Shown here: positions 11,256-22,490 of the stretch, piece by piece
Layout: the number at the start of each line of letters is the position of its first letter
How positions within the stretch are numbered: position 1 is the stretch's first letter
Source of the DNA: Erigeron canadensis
Lineage: Eukaryota; Streptophyta; Magnoliopsida; Asterales; Asteraceae
Length of the DNA: 64,000 nucleotides
Assembly: GCF_010389155.1 (NCBI RefSeq)
Contig: NC_057767.1
Span: 24,129,723-24,193,722, forward strand
Reading direction: 5' to 3'
The notes under the pieces: model-generated
The model's database searches: none
The model's input: only the letters and a program-made list of their open reading frames with translations
Told to the model about the DNA's origin: nothing
Translations under genes and position numbers: made by a program

Positions 11256-13730
11256 TGTAACACCCCAACAAGGCGGAATCATGAGGGTTACATACCAAGC
11301 ACAACACGACATGGAAATTAAGTAGAGACAAGTCTAGATGCATTAAAAGGATTGGAAATCCATACAAATCATTTAATTTCAAATACCGGATCATACAAAA
11401 ATGCATAAGGAGCACGCCCATCAAACGTTTACAAAATAATAGTTCAAAAGATGGTAAATGATCCTAAGCATAACCCATAATCGGGAACTATGAATCGTGG
11501 ATCCATGAAGTCAAAGTCCAATCCTAGCTCAAACAAGCGATTAATCATCCAATACGTCTTTGGTCAACCTGTTCACCTGAAAAGTGTACTAAAACGTGTC
11601 AACATGAAGTTGGTGAGTTCATAGGTTTAAACAGTTAAAATCATAGTGTCGGGATAACAACCGTTATTGATATACGAGGATTAACAATGTTCAATAACGT
11701 GGGCTCAACAACCCATAACGTGGATATAAAAATACCCATAACGTGGATTCAACAATCCATAACGTGGATATAGAGATACCCATAACGTGGATTTAACAAC
11801 CCATAATGAGAACATGTATGCATAATAAACGTTTCAATGCACAACCACATAACGTTATTCATCAAATATAAACGTTCAATAACATGCAACACAAGCAAAC
11901 TATTAGGTTACTAATATCTCGTTTCATATCATAATCAATCATATCAACCGACAAACATTTAACAAACGAGTACACTTTCCACCCCAAATAAAGTAAATGT
12001 AGGGGCTACGAAACTCACCTTTGCCTTAAGTGTTTGTAGTAGGTGACTAAGCGGGTAAGCGGGGAACACAACGATCACGACCTATTTCACAAGCATCAAG
12101 TCAACACGAGTACCCTAAACAATAAGGCCTAGCTAGCTTATGTCATGCCATAACCCCTAAGAAAGTTTGAGTGAGTTCCCGTAACCCATAGGATACCAAC
12201 AAATCAAGTGCGGACGTTAAACGAAGCAAAAAGGTAGACTTCAGTTAGTGAGCCTCACCAAAAACTTGGTGGGGCGCACCAAAATGACTCTTTGATCAGA
12301 ACAGCAGGTAGTGGGACTCACCATGAATATGGTGGGGCGCATTGGAATTTTACTGATCACAGAAACTGAAGCAGTGGGTAGCACCAGAAGTGAGTGGGCC
12401 TCACTAACCCAGATTTTCTGAAAACGGGTTTTGACATCAAATTCGACCCCAACTCATTTTCAAGCTTTATTAGACGAAACTGAACATAAACAACCATAAC
12501 CCACTAAATAATTTGGATTCCTAACATTATTTCTTGTCCAAAATCGATCATGATCCATTTGACATCAAAACCCTACTTTTGGTGTACCATTCGGTTTACA
12601 AGGATTCCATACATGAAGCTATGCATTCGTAATCACAATGACCATGATTTGGTGTATTCAATCTCCCCAAAAGCTGCATCTTAATCGAAATCTACCCGTT
12701 CTAATTCGAATTGACAAAGTTCATGGCACAGTTGACTTTGTAAAGTCAAAGCTGACCAAAACAACAAAAACTCTAACTTTTTGGTTATTAATCGATTTGA
12801 GATGTTTTAAAACATGTTGTGGTGCTTTGATAACTTAAGGAATTTTAACAAATCCAACCCTCCATCAAAATCGATCCATAATCATAATTTTTATACTTAA
12901 ATTCATTTTTAACCTAATTTACCATTCAAGAACCCTAATTTTAGTTAAATCGCGTTTTGGCTCGAATCTTGGTCAGGAGCTGTTTGTTTTAGATTAGAAA
13001 CAAGTTTTGAAACACAACCTACACCAAGAAATCGACCCATTACATCCTATAAGTGGAAAAACCCGGATTTTGACCCGTTTAGTCATTTGAAACCCTAATT
13101 CGACCCATATTTAAATTGACTTGGAAAAATGACTCAATAATGATTATATATGATTAGAAATGTGTTTATAAATATGAAATGATGAATTCAATACTAGTTT
13201 ACTTACCAAAAACTTCCACCAAAGGATTAAATCCGAAATTTAGCTATAAATCAAGAATTCTTGCACTTGAAGCTTCCAATTTTTGATATGATGGTTGAAT
13301 GATGATGAATATGATTATTCTAGCATTAAATTATCTTGAAACACATTTAATGAAACAATAATGAGAGAAGGGAGGCCTTATATTGAATGTAGTGAGAGAA
13401 AGGAAAGAGATTGGGTGAATGAGAGAAGTCTTGGATTGGGTGTTGGGGTAGGGTTGGGTCATGGGTGGTTCATGGGTGAACCCATGGATCACCCGATTAC
13501 GTTTCTAGTTTAATTAAACGTCACATTACGTCCTTGAACCGATAAACACATTCACGTAGCTTCGACTAGCATAATATACGTTTCTAGTTCACAATAAATA
13601 AATAAATTATTTAAATTAACTGGAAGAATAAATCATTTAACACGTTCGGGTCAACGGTCCAAAAATCAAATATGCACGTTTAATTCACGTTTATTAAAAG
13701 TCAAATGAGTCAAAATTCACGAATGTTACA
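11256..13730 (-). mobile_element. Ty3/gypsy 3' LTR (minus orientation)
   Basis: On the minus strand the LTR begins TGTAACATTCGTG directly after a polypurine tract (GGGGGAATGG, 13731-13740) and ends GGGGTGTTACA at 11256. Length is 2475 bp. The internal gypsy coding remnant lies immediately upstream in the same orientation, as expected for a 3' LTR. The interior includes a short repeated block (11690-11815) and a palindromic-motif block (12240-12420). The 5' half of the element is missing, so no target duplication can be tested. Confidence 0.85.
11690..11815. repeat. Short tandem repeats inside the gypsy LTR
   Basis: CCATAACGTGGAT-type units recur about five times with irregular spacing, alternating with ACAACCCATAACGTGG-like variants. 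They are internal to the LTR and not a separate element. Confidence 0.7.
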
Positions 13731-13769
13731 CCATTCCCCCATTAAAGGAATTTCGTCCCGAAATTTAAT

Positions 13770-14540
13770 CTAACTAGACTCGTCAAACAAATGGGGATAC
13801 TTGGCTTTCATAGAATCTTCACGTTCCCAAGTAAATTCGGGTCCACGTCTAGCTCGCCATCTTACTTTAACAAGTGTATACCGAGTGTTCTTAAGCTTCC
13901 TAGTTTCCCGGTCTAAGATTTCCACCGGTTCTTCCACGAATTTCAACATTTTATCGACCCGAATTTCTTTAAGTGGCACGTGAAGTGTTGGATCGGCCAA
14001 ACACTTCCTAAGATTACAAACATGGAAAACATTATGAACTCCACTCAAGTTTTGAGGAAGTTCCAATTGATAAGCTACCGGGCCAATTCGTTCAAGAATT
14101 TTAAATGGGCCAATATATCTCGGGCCCAGCTTGCCACGTTTCACAAACCAAACTACGCCTTTCCACGGGGACACTTTTACCAAAACATAATCACCGACTT
14201 CAAGTTCGAGTGGTTGTCGCCTAACGTTTGCATACTTCATTTGTCTTTCACGGGCCACTCTCAATTTCTCTTTAATTTATGAGATCACTTTCGTCGTTTC
14301 AATAACAATCTCGGGCCCAATGAGTTTTCACCAATCTTCGCCCAAGCTACCAGTGACCTACAATCTCTCCCATACAATGCCTTAAATGGCGCCATACCAA
14401 CGCTAGCATGATAGCTATTATTATAGAAGAATTCAACTAACGGTAAATGTGTATCCCAATTGCCACCAAAATCGATGGCACAAGCTCGTAACATATCTTC
14501 AAGGGTTTGAATCGTCCTTTAAGTTTGACCATCGGTTTGA
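13770..14540 (-). pseudogene. Ty3/gypsy polyprotein 3' end (integrase core end, C-terminal domain, chromodomain-like tail)
   Basis: The upstream part (14540-14285) carries the end of the integrase core: [21 protein letters not shown] and ALYGRDC. A stop then interrupts, and 14264-13770 continues with the integrase C-terminal region (GDYVLVKVSPWKGVV, RYIGPFKILERIGPVAYQL, HNVFHVCNLRKCL) and a final chromodomain-like segment (EEPVEILDRE...VRWRARRGPEFTWERE). These are hallmarks of a Tekay/Del-like chromovirus. Gag, protease, reverse transcriptase, RNase H and most of integrase are absent beyond about 14540, where the inverted-duplication arm begins. It is a dead fragment. Confidence 0.85.
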
Positions 14541-14739
14541 GGGTGGAAAAATTACAAATATAAGGTAACATTTGTATTTGTTTAAGGTAACATTTGTATT
14601 TGTTTCCCAATTATCTTTTTTTACTTTTATAAAAAAATTACAAATATACCATTTAAATTCTGAAAAATTATATTGTACTTAAATTGGATTGGGACACCTG
14701 ACCCCACTGCCCTTATGCTACCTTCGTCCTTGTATAATC

Positions 14740-15905
14740 CGACTCCAAAGAACTTGGAAGTGAGAGCGAAGATCGAGCTTAGTGAATACGAAGATTATTC
14801 ATCAAAGGGTTCTAATTAAGATTCTGAACATGCAACAACCTCTAGTCAGATCGGTGGTGATGAAGACAATTATATGAAAGACATGAAGGTTAGGGCCCGT
14901 TTGGTTGTTAAAAATGTTTTTACGTTTTTACTTTTTAATATTTTAGTAAATGAAAGGGGATTTTATTTTCTAAAAAATGAATAAAGTTTTTGAAAACGCA
15001 TTATAATTAGAAAACTACTTGTAAAAAACATGTTAGAGATGTGAGGGGAGGGCGAGGTTCAAATGGAATTGAAAACAAAAATGAAAAATGAAAAACAAGA
15101 AAAAGGTGTTTTCAAGTTTTCTATAGAAAAGTGAAAACATTGTTTTTTATTTCCTTGGAAAACATTCTTAAAAAACTATATATGATTAGATCGTGTATTA
15201 TGTTTTTCATGTTTTCTTGGAAAATTAAAATGGAAAACAAGGGGTGTTTTTCGTAACCAAACACCCTTTTATATTCTTGTAATTTCCAAACGCTTGTGAA
15301 AGGAGTTAGTTAAGGAGAAAACTTGAGACTGGAATTAAGATATCTCTCAAGTCTCAACAAGCCTAGTTTACCAATTTTCTACTATCCATAAGGTTTGTTA
15401 AGCCACTAAGAAACTATGTATTTTTTCTCAAGCTTCCTTTCTTCTATATATTTTTCCGAATCATTTCCATTGTATATTACTTTGTGCCTTCTCACTGCAA
15501 GTATTTATCTTGGAACTGTTTTAGTTCTCGGGCTGTGCTTTGCATAGGTTTTTCAAATGAAGCTATTCATATGTATATTGCCGGCAAAATTGATTTCTTC
15601 TCTTCTATTTGCTTATCTTTCTCCAACAATTCTCTTCTTGATAGTTCTTTCTCTTCATGTCTAATTTGTATCTCTTCACATTGTTTTATGTACAGAAAAG
15701 ATTATAATGATACTACGGTAAAATACTAGTATCATCATCATTTTCATTGAAAGAGTTCATGTACGGATATAAACAATATCAATCAAAGGAAACAACTGAC
15801 CTTGAAAGACAATGTTTTTCTTTTATAACAGGGAAAAGCTAGATCGGTTTCATCTGTAAATTACCCCTACACGATCAGCTTGATCTATCTCACAGTTCCA
15901 AGGCA
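14740..15905 (+). pseudogene. REN1: REN1 exon fragments (left arm, plus strand)
   Basis: Pieces collinear with the REN1 gene at 48.8-59.9 kb but in the opposite orientation: 14740-14890 matches exon 14 (the Ser/Glu-rich stretch, with an in-frame stop), 15298-15405 matches exon 18, 15665-15718 matches the small exon 20, and 15830-15880 matches exon 21. Intron sequence is included, so this is a DNA copy. Exons 15-17 and 19 are missing between the pieces. A Tourist-like MITE sits in the remnant of intron 14. No reading frame is kept; it is a fragmentary pseudogene. Confidence 0.8.
14893..15266. mobile_element. Tourist-like (PIF/Harbinger) MITE
   Basis: The ends are GGGCCCGTTTGGTTGTTAAAA and, in reverse complement, GGGTGTTTGGTTACGAAAAA, the usual Tourist-type tips. 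TTA precedes the element and TTT(A) follows it, consistent with a 3-bp TTA target. The same insertion is present at the equivalent site in the right arm (30363-30688) but not in intron 14 of the full-length REN1 gene, where the uninterrupted GTTAAATTC site remains. Confidence 0.75.
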
Positions 15906-15916
15906 CTAACTTATAT

Positions 15917-16045
15917 CCTTTGGACCTCCGTCCCATTACAAATGTCTTATTTTAAATATTGAAAGTCTTTATTTATAAACTTTGACTTTAAATATACATT
16001 TTCATGTTATATAAAATTTGATAAAAATTATACCAATGAAAACAC
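15917..16045. mobile_element. Possible Stowaway-type MITE fragment
   Basis: The stretch contains ACCTCCGTCCCATTACAAATG, resembling the CTCCCTCCGTCCC tip of Stowaway elements, followed by AT-rich sequence. It is absent at the corresponding point of the right arm (around 28340). The opposite terminal repeat is not clear. Confidence 0.35.
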
Positions 16046-16372
16046 TTCTAAAACACAAACAAGTGATATATGGCTAGTCTGTAGGGCGATCCCCAAGTCT
16101 ATGGCTAACGTCATAGTGAGTCTTGCAACACTGTTTTTAAGTAGACAAAAAGTCGTCATACTAACAAATGGGATGAATTGATCACTCGAAAATGGTGCAT
16201 ATATTTTATGGATGACAATAGGCTGGAGAAAAAAAAAAGAAAGAACAAGCAAACACATAACTAAGATCGTGAACTTTTACATAAAAAGCAAACACAATTA
16301 ATACTTTTTTCTGTTAGCAAATCTATAGCTTAACAGAAAGAACAAAGCAAACATAAACTCGATCGCAACACT

Positions 16373-18545
16373 TTAGCAAAACAGAATACGAGATTTCCTT
16401 GTCTGACTTGTTCCTTGATATGATATAGACATAAAGAATAAAACGCTACCATCCATGCAAATGTAGAGATTGCCATCTTTCATCCCCATACCAGGTTCCG
16501 TCGGCTGTGTGGGCCGCGGGTGCCGCACCTCATCATAAAGCTCTGGTGATAAACGATGAATCAACGGCCGTATGAAAAGCGGCATTTTGTTAATTATCTT
16601 TTCCAGCTTAGCTCGCCCGCTATAAAAGAGCCTCTCCGGCCTGCATTCCTGCATATGCTTCAACCAGTCTGGTTCTGCCACAGCATCACCGAGATATCCA
16701 GCCGCAATAATCTGATACTTTTTGCTTGAATCTATAAACCGGTCACTTTTTTTAGCATCCATCTCGAAACCTATCCCTATCCCAAGCTTCGTGTACCCTT
16801 GGATGTGTTTCCCAGCGTTCGGGAAAGTTTTATGACACGATTTGGATGAATAAACAATCGGTTTGTTTGTTCCCTGGGTATACTCCAAATTACCGACGTC
16901 GACCCATTCCCCGCTGCCATTATGCCCTGAGAAATACACCCGCCAGAGTTGACCGTCAAAGTTGTTTATCCGGAGCGTGAAATGCTCCCAATCACCCACA
17001 TGTTGATCTCCCTTACCAAGGTCGGCGTTAAATAACATCAATGCTGTAAATCTTTCGGGTGCTTGAGCGGGGAAAAAGATCCACATATCAATGTCGGTAA
17101 AAATACCACCTAAAGCCGGTTTAACATAAGCATAAAGCTCCGCGTCTTCAAGATTAGCACCACGCATGACGTCGTCGTCGAAGCAAAACTCACTGCCTGT
17201 TTGTGAATCGAGTGAGTATCCTTTGTTGATAAACCAGGGCACAGATGATGGTAAGTAAACCTCATCAGGATGGAAGTAAACCGTGGGCCCGTAATGCTTA
17301 ATTAGCGCCTCTACTTGCTCTAGGTTTGGCATTGCTTCAAAAACATTCGTGTGGTTCAAATTTCTCAAGCAACGGACAGTGAGCACCTTCTCATCGGCAA
17401 ATACATGTCCCATATTAGCACCTATAACAGAAGTCATAACAGAATAACCGCTGGCAAAATCACACGGCTCATAATCCTCAATTTCTAAAGGTAAAACAAG
17501 ATCGTCTCGAACACAAACAACGGTATCAAGTGGAGGCCTATTTGCAGAAGTGGTAACTACATATCCCATAGCTTCATAACCACGAGGAGCGACTGGCGTC
17601 CACATGTAACAAGACCGGGTACACCAGCGCATAATATAACCCCACGGAAACATTAGAGGAGGAGGAATATCAGTATTAGTGGTCTTTCTGGAAGCAGCCT
17701 CTCGGGCAACAAGAAGGTAGCCGGTTGAAAGTTGTTTAAAATCTGATGGCTGAGAAAAGTGACCAAAGATGTGGAAGCCATCGGGTACAGACACGGGTTT
17801 AAAAAATGACATACCACTGTTAGTCCAAATACCAGGTGGGAAGATAGAACATATGCCTTCAAACTTTTTAACCATGGCAATCTCTAATTCTCCGATGTTT
17901 ATTATTCCAGTTGCGAACCCACCTTTTTGACCTCCTGCTGCTGCTGCACAACATATAACAAACAAAAATCGATAAAAATACAAATACGAATTCGGATGAA
18001 TTTTTATTAAGCATTATGATACAAAAGTATATATCCAAAAACATATAAAACAAGGTTGGTTATTGTAATACATGTATTAAAGTAAAACATATAATACAAA
18101 ATCTTGACCCTTAGAGGATGATAAAATTGATGCATGCAATTAAGAAGATTCACTATATATATATATATATATATGCACAATGATTTTTATGATTTTTAGT
18201 AAAGATGATCCTATTGTTTTATGACATACAAAATCTTCAAGTACGAACTAGCTAAAACATGGAATGGAACGCATAGCATAGCTTAGACAGAGACAAGACG
18301 AAAACATATGACAGTTTCACAAATAATACAGATAAATGGAATAATAAAACCCGATTATATATAATCACTAAGAATGAATGAAAAAAAGAAATACCTTGAG
18401 GAGAAGAAGGCCATTGAGGAAGAGGACAGGGAAGTGAATACGCATCTTTTAGTGTTGGAACCCATAATTTATCTGGCACTTGACATCGGTTTCCTTCTTT
18501 AATTGAATACGCACCTTTTTTTAATCCCCCAGCGATTCGACGCAA
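16373..18545 (-). CDS. Vps62-like (DUF946) protein, left copy; start codon uncertain
   Basis: Member of the plant DUF946/Vps62-related family (biochemical role unknown; named after a yeast vacuolar sorting protein). Two exons: exon 1 ends at 18395 (CTCAAG then GTATTT), exon 2 runs 17943-16373 after a TGCAG acceptor. Conserved stretches include MVKKFEGICSIFPPGIW, YGPTVYFHPDEVYLPSSVPW and GDWEHFTLRINNF; the exon-2 part is full length. Oddities: exon 1 has no in-frame ATG (the frame opens after a TGA near 18548); the ATG used by the other copy is here out of frame and meets a stop after five codons. Translation may start at the internal Met of MVKKFEG or the gene may be disabled. The C-terminus is about 20 residues longer than in the right copy. 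It is inverted relative to that copy. Confidence 0.75.
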
Positions 18546-18719
18546 TCAGAATTAATTAGGATTCTTTAATTTCTTTTACGGATTGGGTACATATATACGG
18601 TGTGGTTTTCCCATATTTATAGTCCAAATCGTTTCATAATTTGAGTGAAACACCAATACTAATGAAAGTAAGATAGTAACATTATTATCTTATAAGTAAT
18701 ATAATATACCGATGAATGT

Positions 18720-19028
18720 AACAAGCTAGTTACATTAATTAATATATTTTTTTTTATATTACATTTATTTACATGTTGAGAATCTGGAACATCAATAAAA
18801 CAGAACTGAAACCTAATTTATGTTACACTTGACACGAACTTTACCCAACACGTCATGACACTTTTATTTATGAGGATGGTTATTCGGGGATAAAAAATAA
18901 TAATATTTAGATCGAGTAATTCGTGTTGAAAACATGTTGTACAACTAATACAAAATAACAATAAATTTAAGAATTACAAGAAAGTAAATGAAAATAAATT
19001 TTATTCCTCTTATAAAAAAATATATATA
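18720..19028. other. AT-rich gene-free gap
   Basis: No gene, RNA or repeat family was recognised between the inverted-duplication arm and the next dispersed repeat. Confidence 0.4.
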
Positions 19029-19029
19029 A

Positions 19030-19275
19030 TAATTACATGTTAGATGTTTTTGGCTCAAGTCATTTTGCAATCTCGACTTTTTTTCATTATACTTTCAAAA
19101 ATGAGTGACCCGGTTTCCTTTACGATTATTAACCCCTGAATATGTACAATATAACTTTTTAATATATATATACATTCAATCCATAAATATTGTTTATAAC
19201 AATTTTTATTTTATGAAGATATTGATATTGTTTTGATGGAGATGGAGATGAAGATGGAGATGGAGAAGAGAATGA
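19030..19275 (+). repeat. Dispersed repeat, copy 1 (inverted match at 34775-35020)
   Basis: About 245 bp including TAGATGTTTTTGGCTCAAGTC and TTAACCCCTGAATATGTAC recurs in reverse complement at 34775-35020, where it directly abuts the broken 5' end of a copia element. The family is not recognised; the right edge is a GATGGAGATGGAGAT-type run. Confidence 0.7.
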
Positions 19276-19628
19276 GTAGAAAAAGTGAAGGTGTATATTG
19301 GTGTGTTGTGTGTGATTTTGTTATGGCAATGACATTTTAGACAAATTCTTCCTCCCAAATTACATTGTAATGTAATTACTTTCTATAAGGAATATTTTTT
19401 TATTGGGTTTTTCACCCATAAGCATAAGATAAATATTAAATTTTCTCTTTAATTTTCCATATATAATACTTATTTAAAACACTTTTTTTCCCCACCTAGT
19501 CACAATTTTCCCCTTTCTATATTAAAATTATAATATAATTTATAATTTAATATTCATCCTATGTTCACATTGTAATTTCTAAAATTAATTACCGTTTTTT
19601 CTAAAGTAAGTTCTTATTTGTTAATCAA

Positions 19629-19660
19629 CTAGCTTATTACCGGCGTAATACGCGAAATTT
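19629..19660 (-). mobile_element. Helitron-like 3' terminus (minus)
   Basis: On the minus strand a perfect 5-bp stem (19643-19647 with 19649-19653) is followed by CGGTAATAAG and CTAG, then T. This fits a Helitron 3' end. No Rep/helicase coding sequence is visible. Confidence 0.45.
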
Positions 19661-19859
19661 GTACATTGTTTTTACGTTAAAAAACTTTTAATATGTGAAA
19701 ATAATTAACATCTAAATAAATATTTATAAACTTTTAAACCACAATAGTCCTTTATTACTAATTAAAAGAGAATTGGTGTGAATGATTTTTTTTTTGTCAT
19801 CATATGCGGCTTTTACATAAATATAATGTTTGCAAAATAATAAACAGAGTTGAATTTTG

Positions 19860-20710
19860 GTACGGTGGTTTGTAACTCAGTCTTTGGGATGGGATGTTGT
19901 TGGTTCAAAACTCTCCCCACCCTTTTTTACTTATTTTATTTTAGAGGTTTTACACTTTACCCCTTTCTCTTTTTTCTATTTTCTTTTCTGTCTTAATTAT
20001 TTTTTTTTCCCCTCCTGTTTGTTTTTTATTATTTCTACTCCTAAATTATATAGTTGTGTTTTTCAAAAAAATTTTAAACTTTTTTTATACCTTCTTTTAA
20101 GCTTTACATTTTTTTAAATAAGTTTTTAAAATGTTATATATTTATTCAAATGATGTATATTTTATTCAAATGCTATATATTTTGCTTTTTATCTTTTTTT
20201 GTTTGTATTTTTTTTTGTTGTATTATATATTCGTTTGTATTTTTTTAACATTTGTTTTTTATATTTTTTTCACATGTAACATTTGTTTTTTTTCTATAAC
20301 TTTTTTTGTATTATATATTCCTTTTATTTTTGTTCTCTTTTTATAATTTGGTTTTAGTATATTCTTTTTGTATATTTTTTTTAACATTTGGTTATCAATA
20401 CTTTTTACCGCTCATAAATTTGTGGTTTTCTTCATAAATGTAAACGTTTTCAAAAATACGAAGTCATTTCTTCCTTTTTGTTTTTTATATTTTTCTTTTT
20501 TTTTATTTGACATAAGGAGATCAACATTTGGTGAGTCTTGCTGCGTCAACAATATATATTTTAAATTTTTTTTTATTTTTATTATATATAGTTTTATGTA
20601 TTGCATTAGTGTTACAATGTCGTATATCGTCTAGCAGGTTGACGTTTTTTTAAAGTATCAAAACAGTGAACTTTTGTTATCCACGGCCAGTTGGCCGGGT
20701 ATAACACTAG
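19860..20710 (+). mobile_element. Helitron-like 3' end with long T-rich tract
   Basis: At 20684-20697 a stem-loop (CGGCCA..TGGCCG) is followed by GGTATAACA and CTAG at 20707-20710, then T, which fits a plus-strand Helitron 3' end. Upstream, roughly 19930-20600 is strongly T-rich on the plus strand with repeated ATATATTC and TTTTTTTGT motifs. Translations through it are runs of Phe/Leu/Tyr and are compositional artefacts. The 5' end is not located. Confidence 0.45.
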
Positions 20711-20749
20711 TTTGATTTAAATGATTAACACCTTTGGTGTTCCTAGCTA

Positions 20750-20875
20750 ATATAAATTAAAACTCCTTTATTTGATTAACACAATAGCTTCTAACCATTT
20801 TTTTTTTCGGGGCATGTGATTTCATGCGGCAAAACAAGAAGTTTTGATTGATGCAATAGATGTGGTTCAGTGTTC
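20750..20875. repeat. Dispersed repeat, copy 2 (inverted match at 3970-4065)
   Basis: Contains the complement of the CATCTATTGCATCAATC / CTTGTTTTGCCGC stretch seen near 3970-4065. Family unknown. Confidence 0.55.
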
Positions 20876-20879
20876 TCCC

Positions 20880-21377
20880 ACTTTGAAAACAAAAGGACAT
20901 AAAAAAAAAAAGAAAAAAACTCTTGAAGGTTGGAAGAAATAATGAGAAAGGTAAGATCTTATAGTCTTTGTAAATATGTTTGTAAATATGTTCGTCACAA
21001 TATTATCACTTGTTAGGAAAAAGAAAAACATGGAATTGAAGATGTTGATCCAGTACAAGCTATTATGAAAAAAGAAAATCATGTTACAGAAGCTTGCCAA
21101 TCTACTTGGTATTTTTTTATTTTTTTTTGCTTATTGATTACCATGTTATGCAGTTTTCATCCTGTTTTCTTAACATTTTAATGCTTCATATTTAAACCAT
21201 TAAATCTTTAAGTTTTTTTTTTTTACCATTAAATTTTAGGTTTGAGAGATTAAATTTTTTAGTTCTTTTAATATTTATAATACCATAGTCTTTTTTTTGC
21301 CATCAAAGTTTTTTGCTTTCTAATTATATCTAAAAAGGTTCGCAATTTTATATTTTGTCACCAAAAACTTGTATTTT
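20880..21377. other. Gene-free AT-rich gap
   Basis: No gene recognised; several homopolymer T runs. Confidence 0.4.
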
Positions 21378-22204
21378 TGTAACATTCACGATTTTTTACT
21401 TATAGTTGATTTGTAACTTGACATAATTAAATGTGAACGATTTCGCGAGTTATATGAACTATCGAACTTTTTTTTCGTGCATTAACATAACGTGGAATTT
21501 ATTTGTGTTTACGGTTCATTTTAGCGTTTAAATGATTAACGTTTAGTTATTTGTCGAAATTAGCGGAGCGGAGCCTCAAAAATGAGACCCCAAGGCCGTT
21601 CCCCTCACACCCTCTCTCACACATCCTTCCATTCATTTTATTTTACAAAAAATCTTACCTCTCCCTCCCCTCATTCATTATCTTCTTCTTCCTCCCATCT
21701 ACCTCTAATTCTCACCATAAATTCATAATAAATACTTGTTTCCTTGTTAGATTAACCAAGTAACATAAATCCTCATAATAATAATCATCATTTTGCAAGA
21801 ATCTAGGGTTTTGAAGTGTTCATCCTTTCCAAGTTTCCAAGAGTTCGAAATTTAAGTTCCGGGTTGTTTTGGTAAGTGAAATATAGCTAAATCTCTCCAT
21901 TTATGTTATTGAACTGGTTTCTTAGTTGAATCTTATGAGTTCTTGGTTGATTTCGGGTCAAAAACGGGTTTGAGTCAAATTAGGGTTTCATTTAGGGTTT
22001 TGGTTTAATTAGAGGTGAATTCAGATTTGTATGATGTTATGGAATGAAACTAAGATGTGGGTTATGTTTATTTATGTTAAAGTATGTTTAATTATGCTTC
22101 AAAATGGGTCTTGGAACCTCTTAAATCGTTTTCAAGGTCAAAAATGAGGTTTAGAGGTTATTGGGTTCGTGCAGGGAAAATCAAGAACTTGCCCAGATTT
22201 TTGC

Positions 22205-22490
22205 TTGTTTCTGGCTAGGCGTAAGTTATGCCAGTTTAGGTAGTAAGTTATGCCAGTTATAAAATTTGGGTCGTAAGTTACGCCTAAGTGGTAGTAGGTT
22301 ACGCCTATCTCTAAATGTCAATTTCACATTACGCCCAAAACCTTCTGTTTACGCCCACCTTAGCCAGTCCTTACGCCAAAACTTGAGTTTCCAGGTGATA
22401 GTAGGTTACGCCAACTTTGGGCGTAAGTTACGCCCATACAATTTTTAACTAGCGTAGGTTACGCCCCATTGTGGCGTAGCTTACGCCCCC
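22205..22490. repeat. Cluster of GTTACGCC / GGCGTAA motifs in the LTR
   Basis: Roughly a dozen copies of a seven-base core (TTACGCC, or its complement GGCGTAA) with irregular spacing, several as facing pairs such as GGCGTAAGTTACGCC. It is not a simple tandem repeat. It occupies an interior position in the LTR and ends at the copia insertion. Confidence 0.75.

Larger units (their letters stand above)
14560..18700 (+). repeat. Left arm of a large inverted duplication
   Basis: This segment, read in reverse complement, matches about 25790-30990. Order from the outside in: REN1 exon fragments, a Tourist-like MITE, further REN1 fragments, the Vps62-like gene and its upstream region. The arms differ by indels: the right arm has a MULE (29048-30316) and a REN1 exon 15 fragment; the left keeps a REN1 exon 18 fragment. 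About 7 kb of unrelated repeat DNA separates the arms. Confidence 0.8.

Noticed and set aside
20131..20634. Several Phe/Leu/Tyr-rich frames that look like membrane proteins
   Set aside because: They result from the T-rich tract; no codon structure or homology.
22266..22448. 60-codon Arg/Leu/Ser-rich frame
   Set aside because: Created by the TTACGCC word cluster in the LTR.
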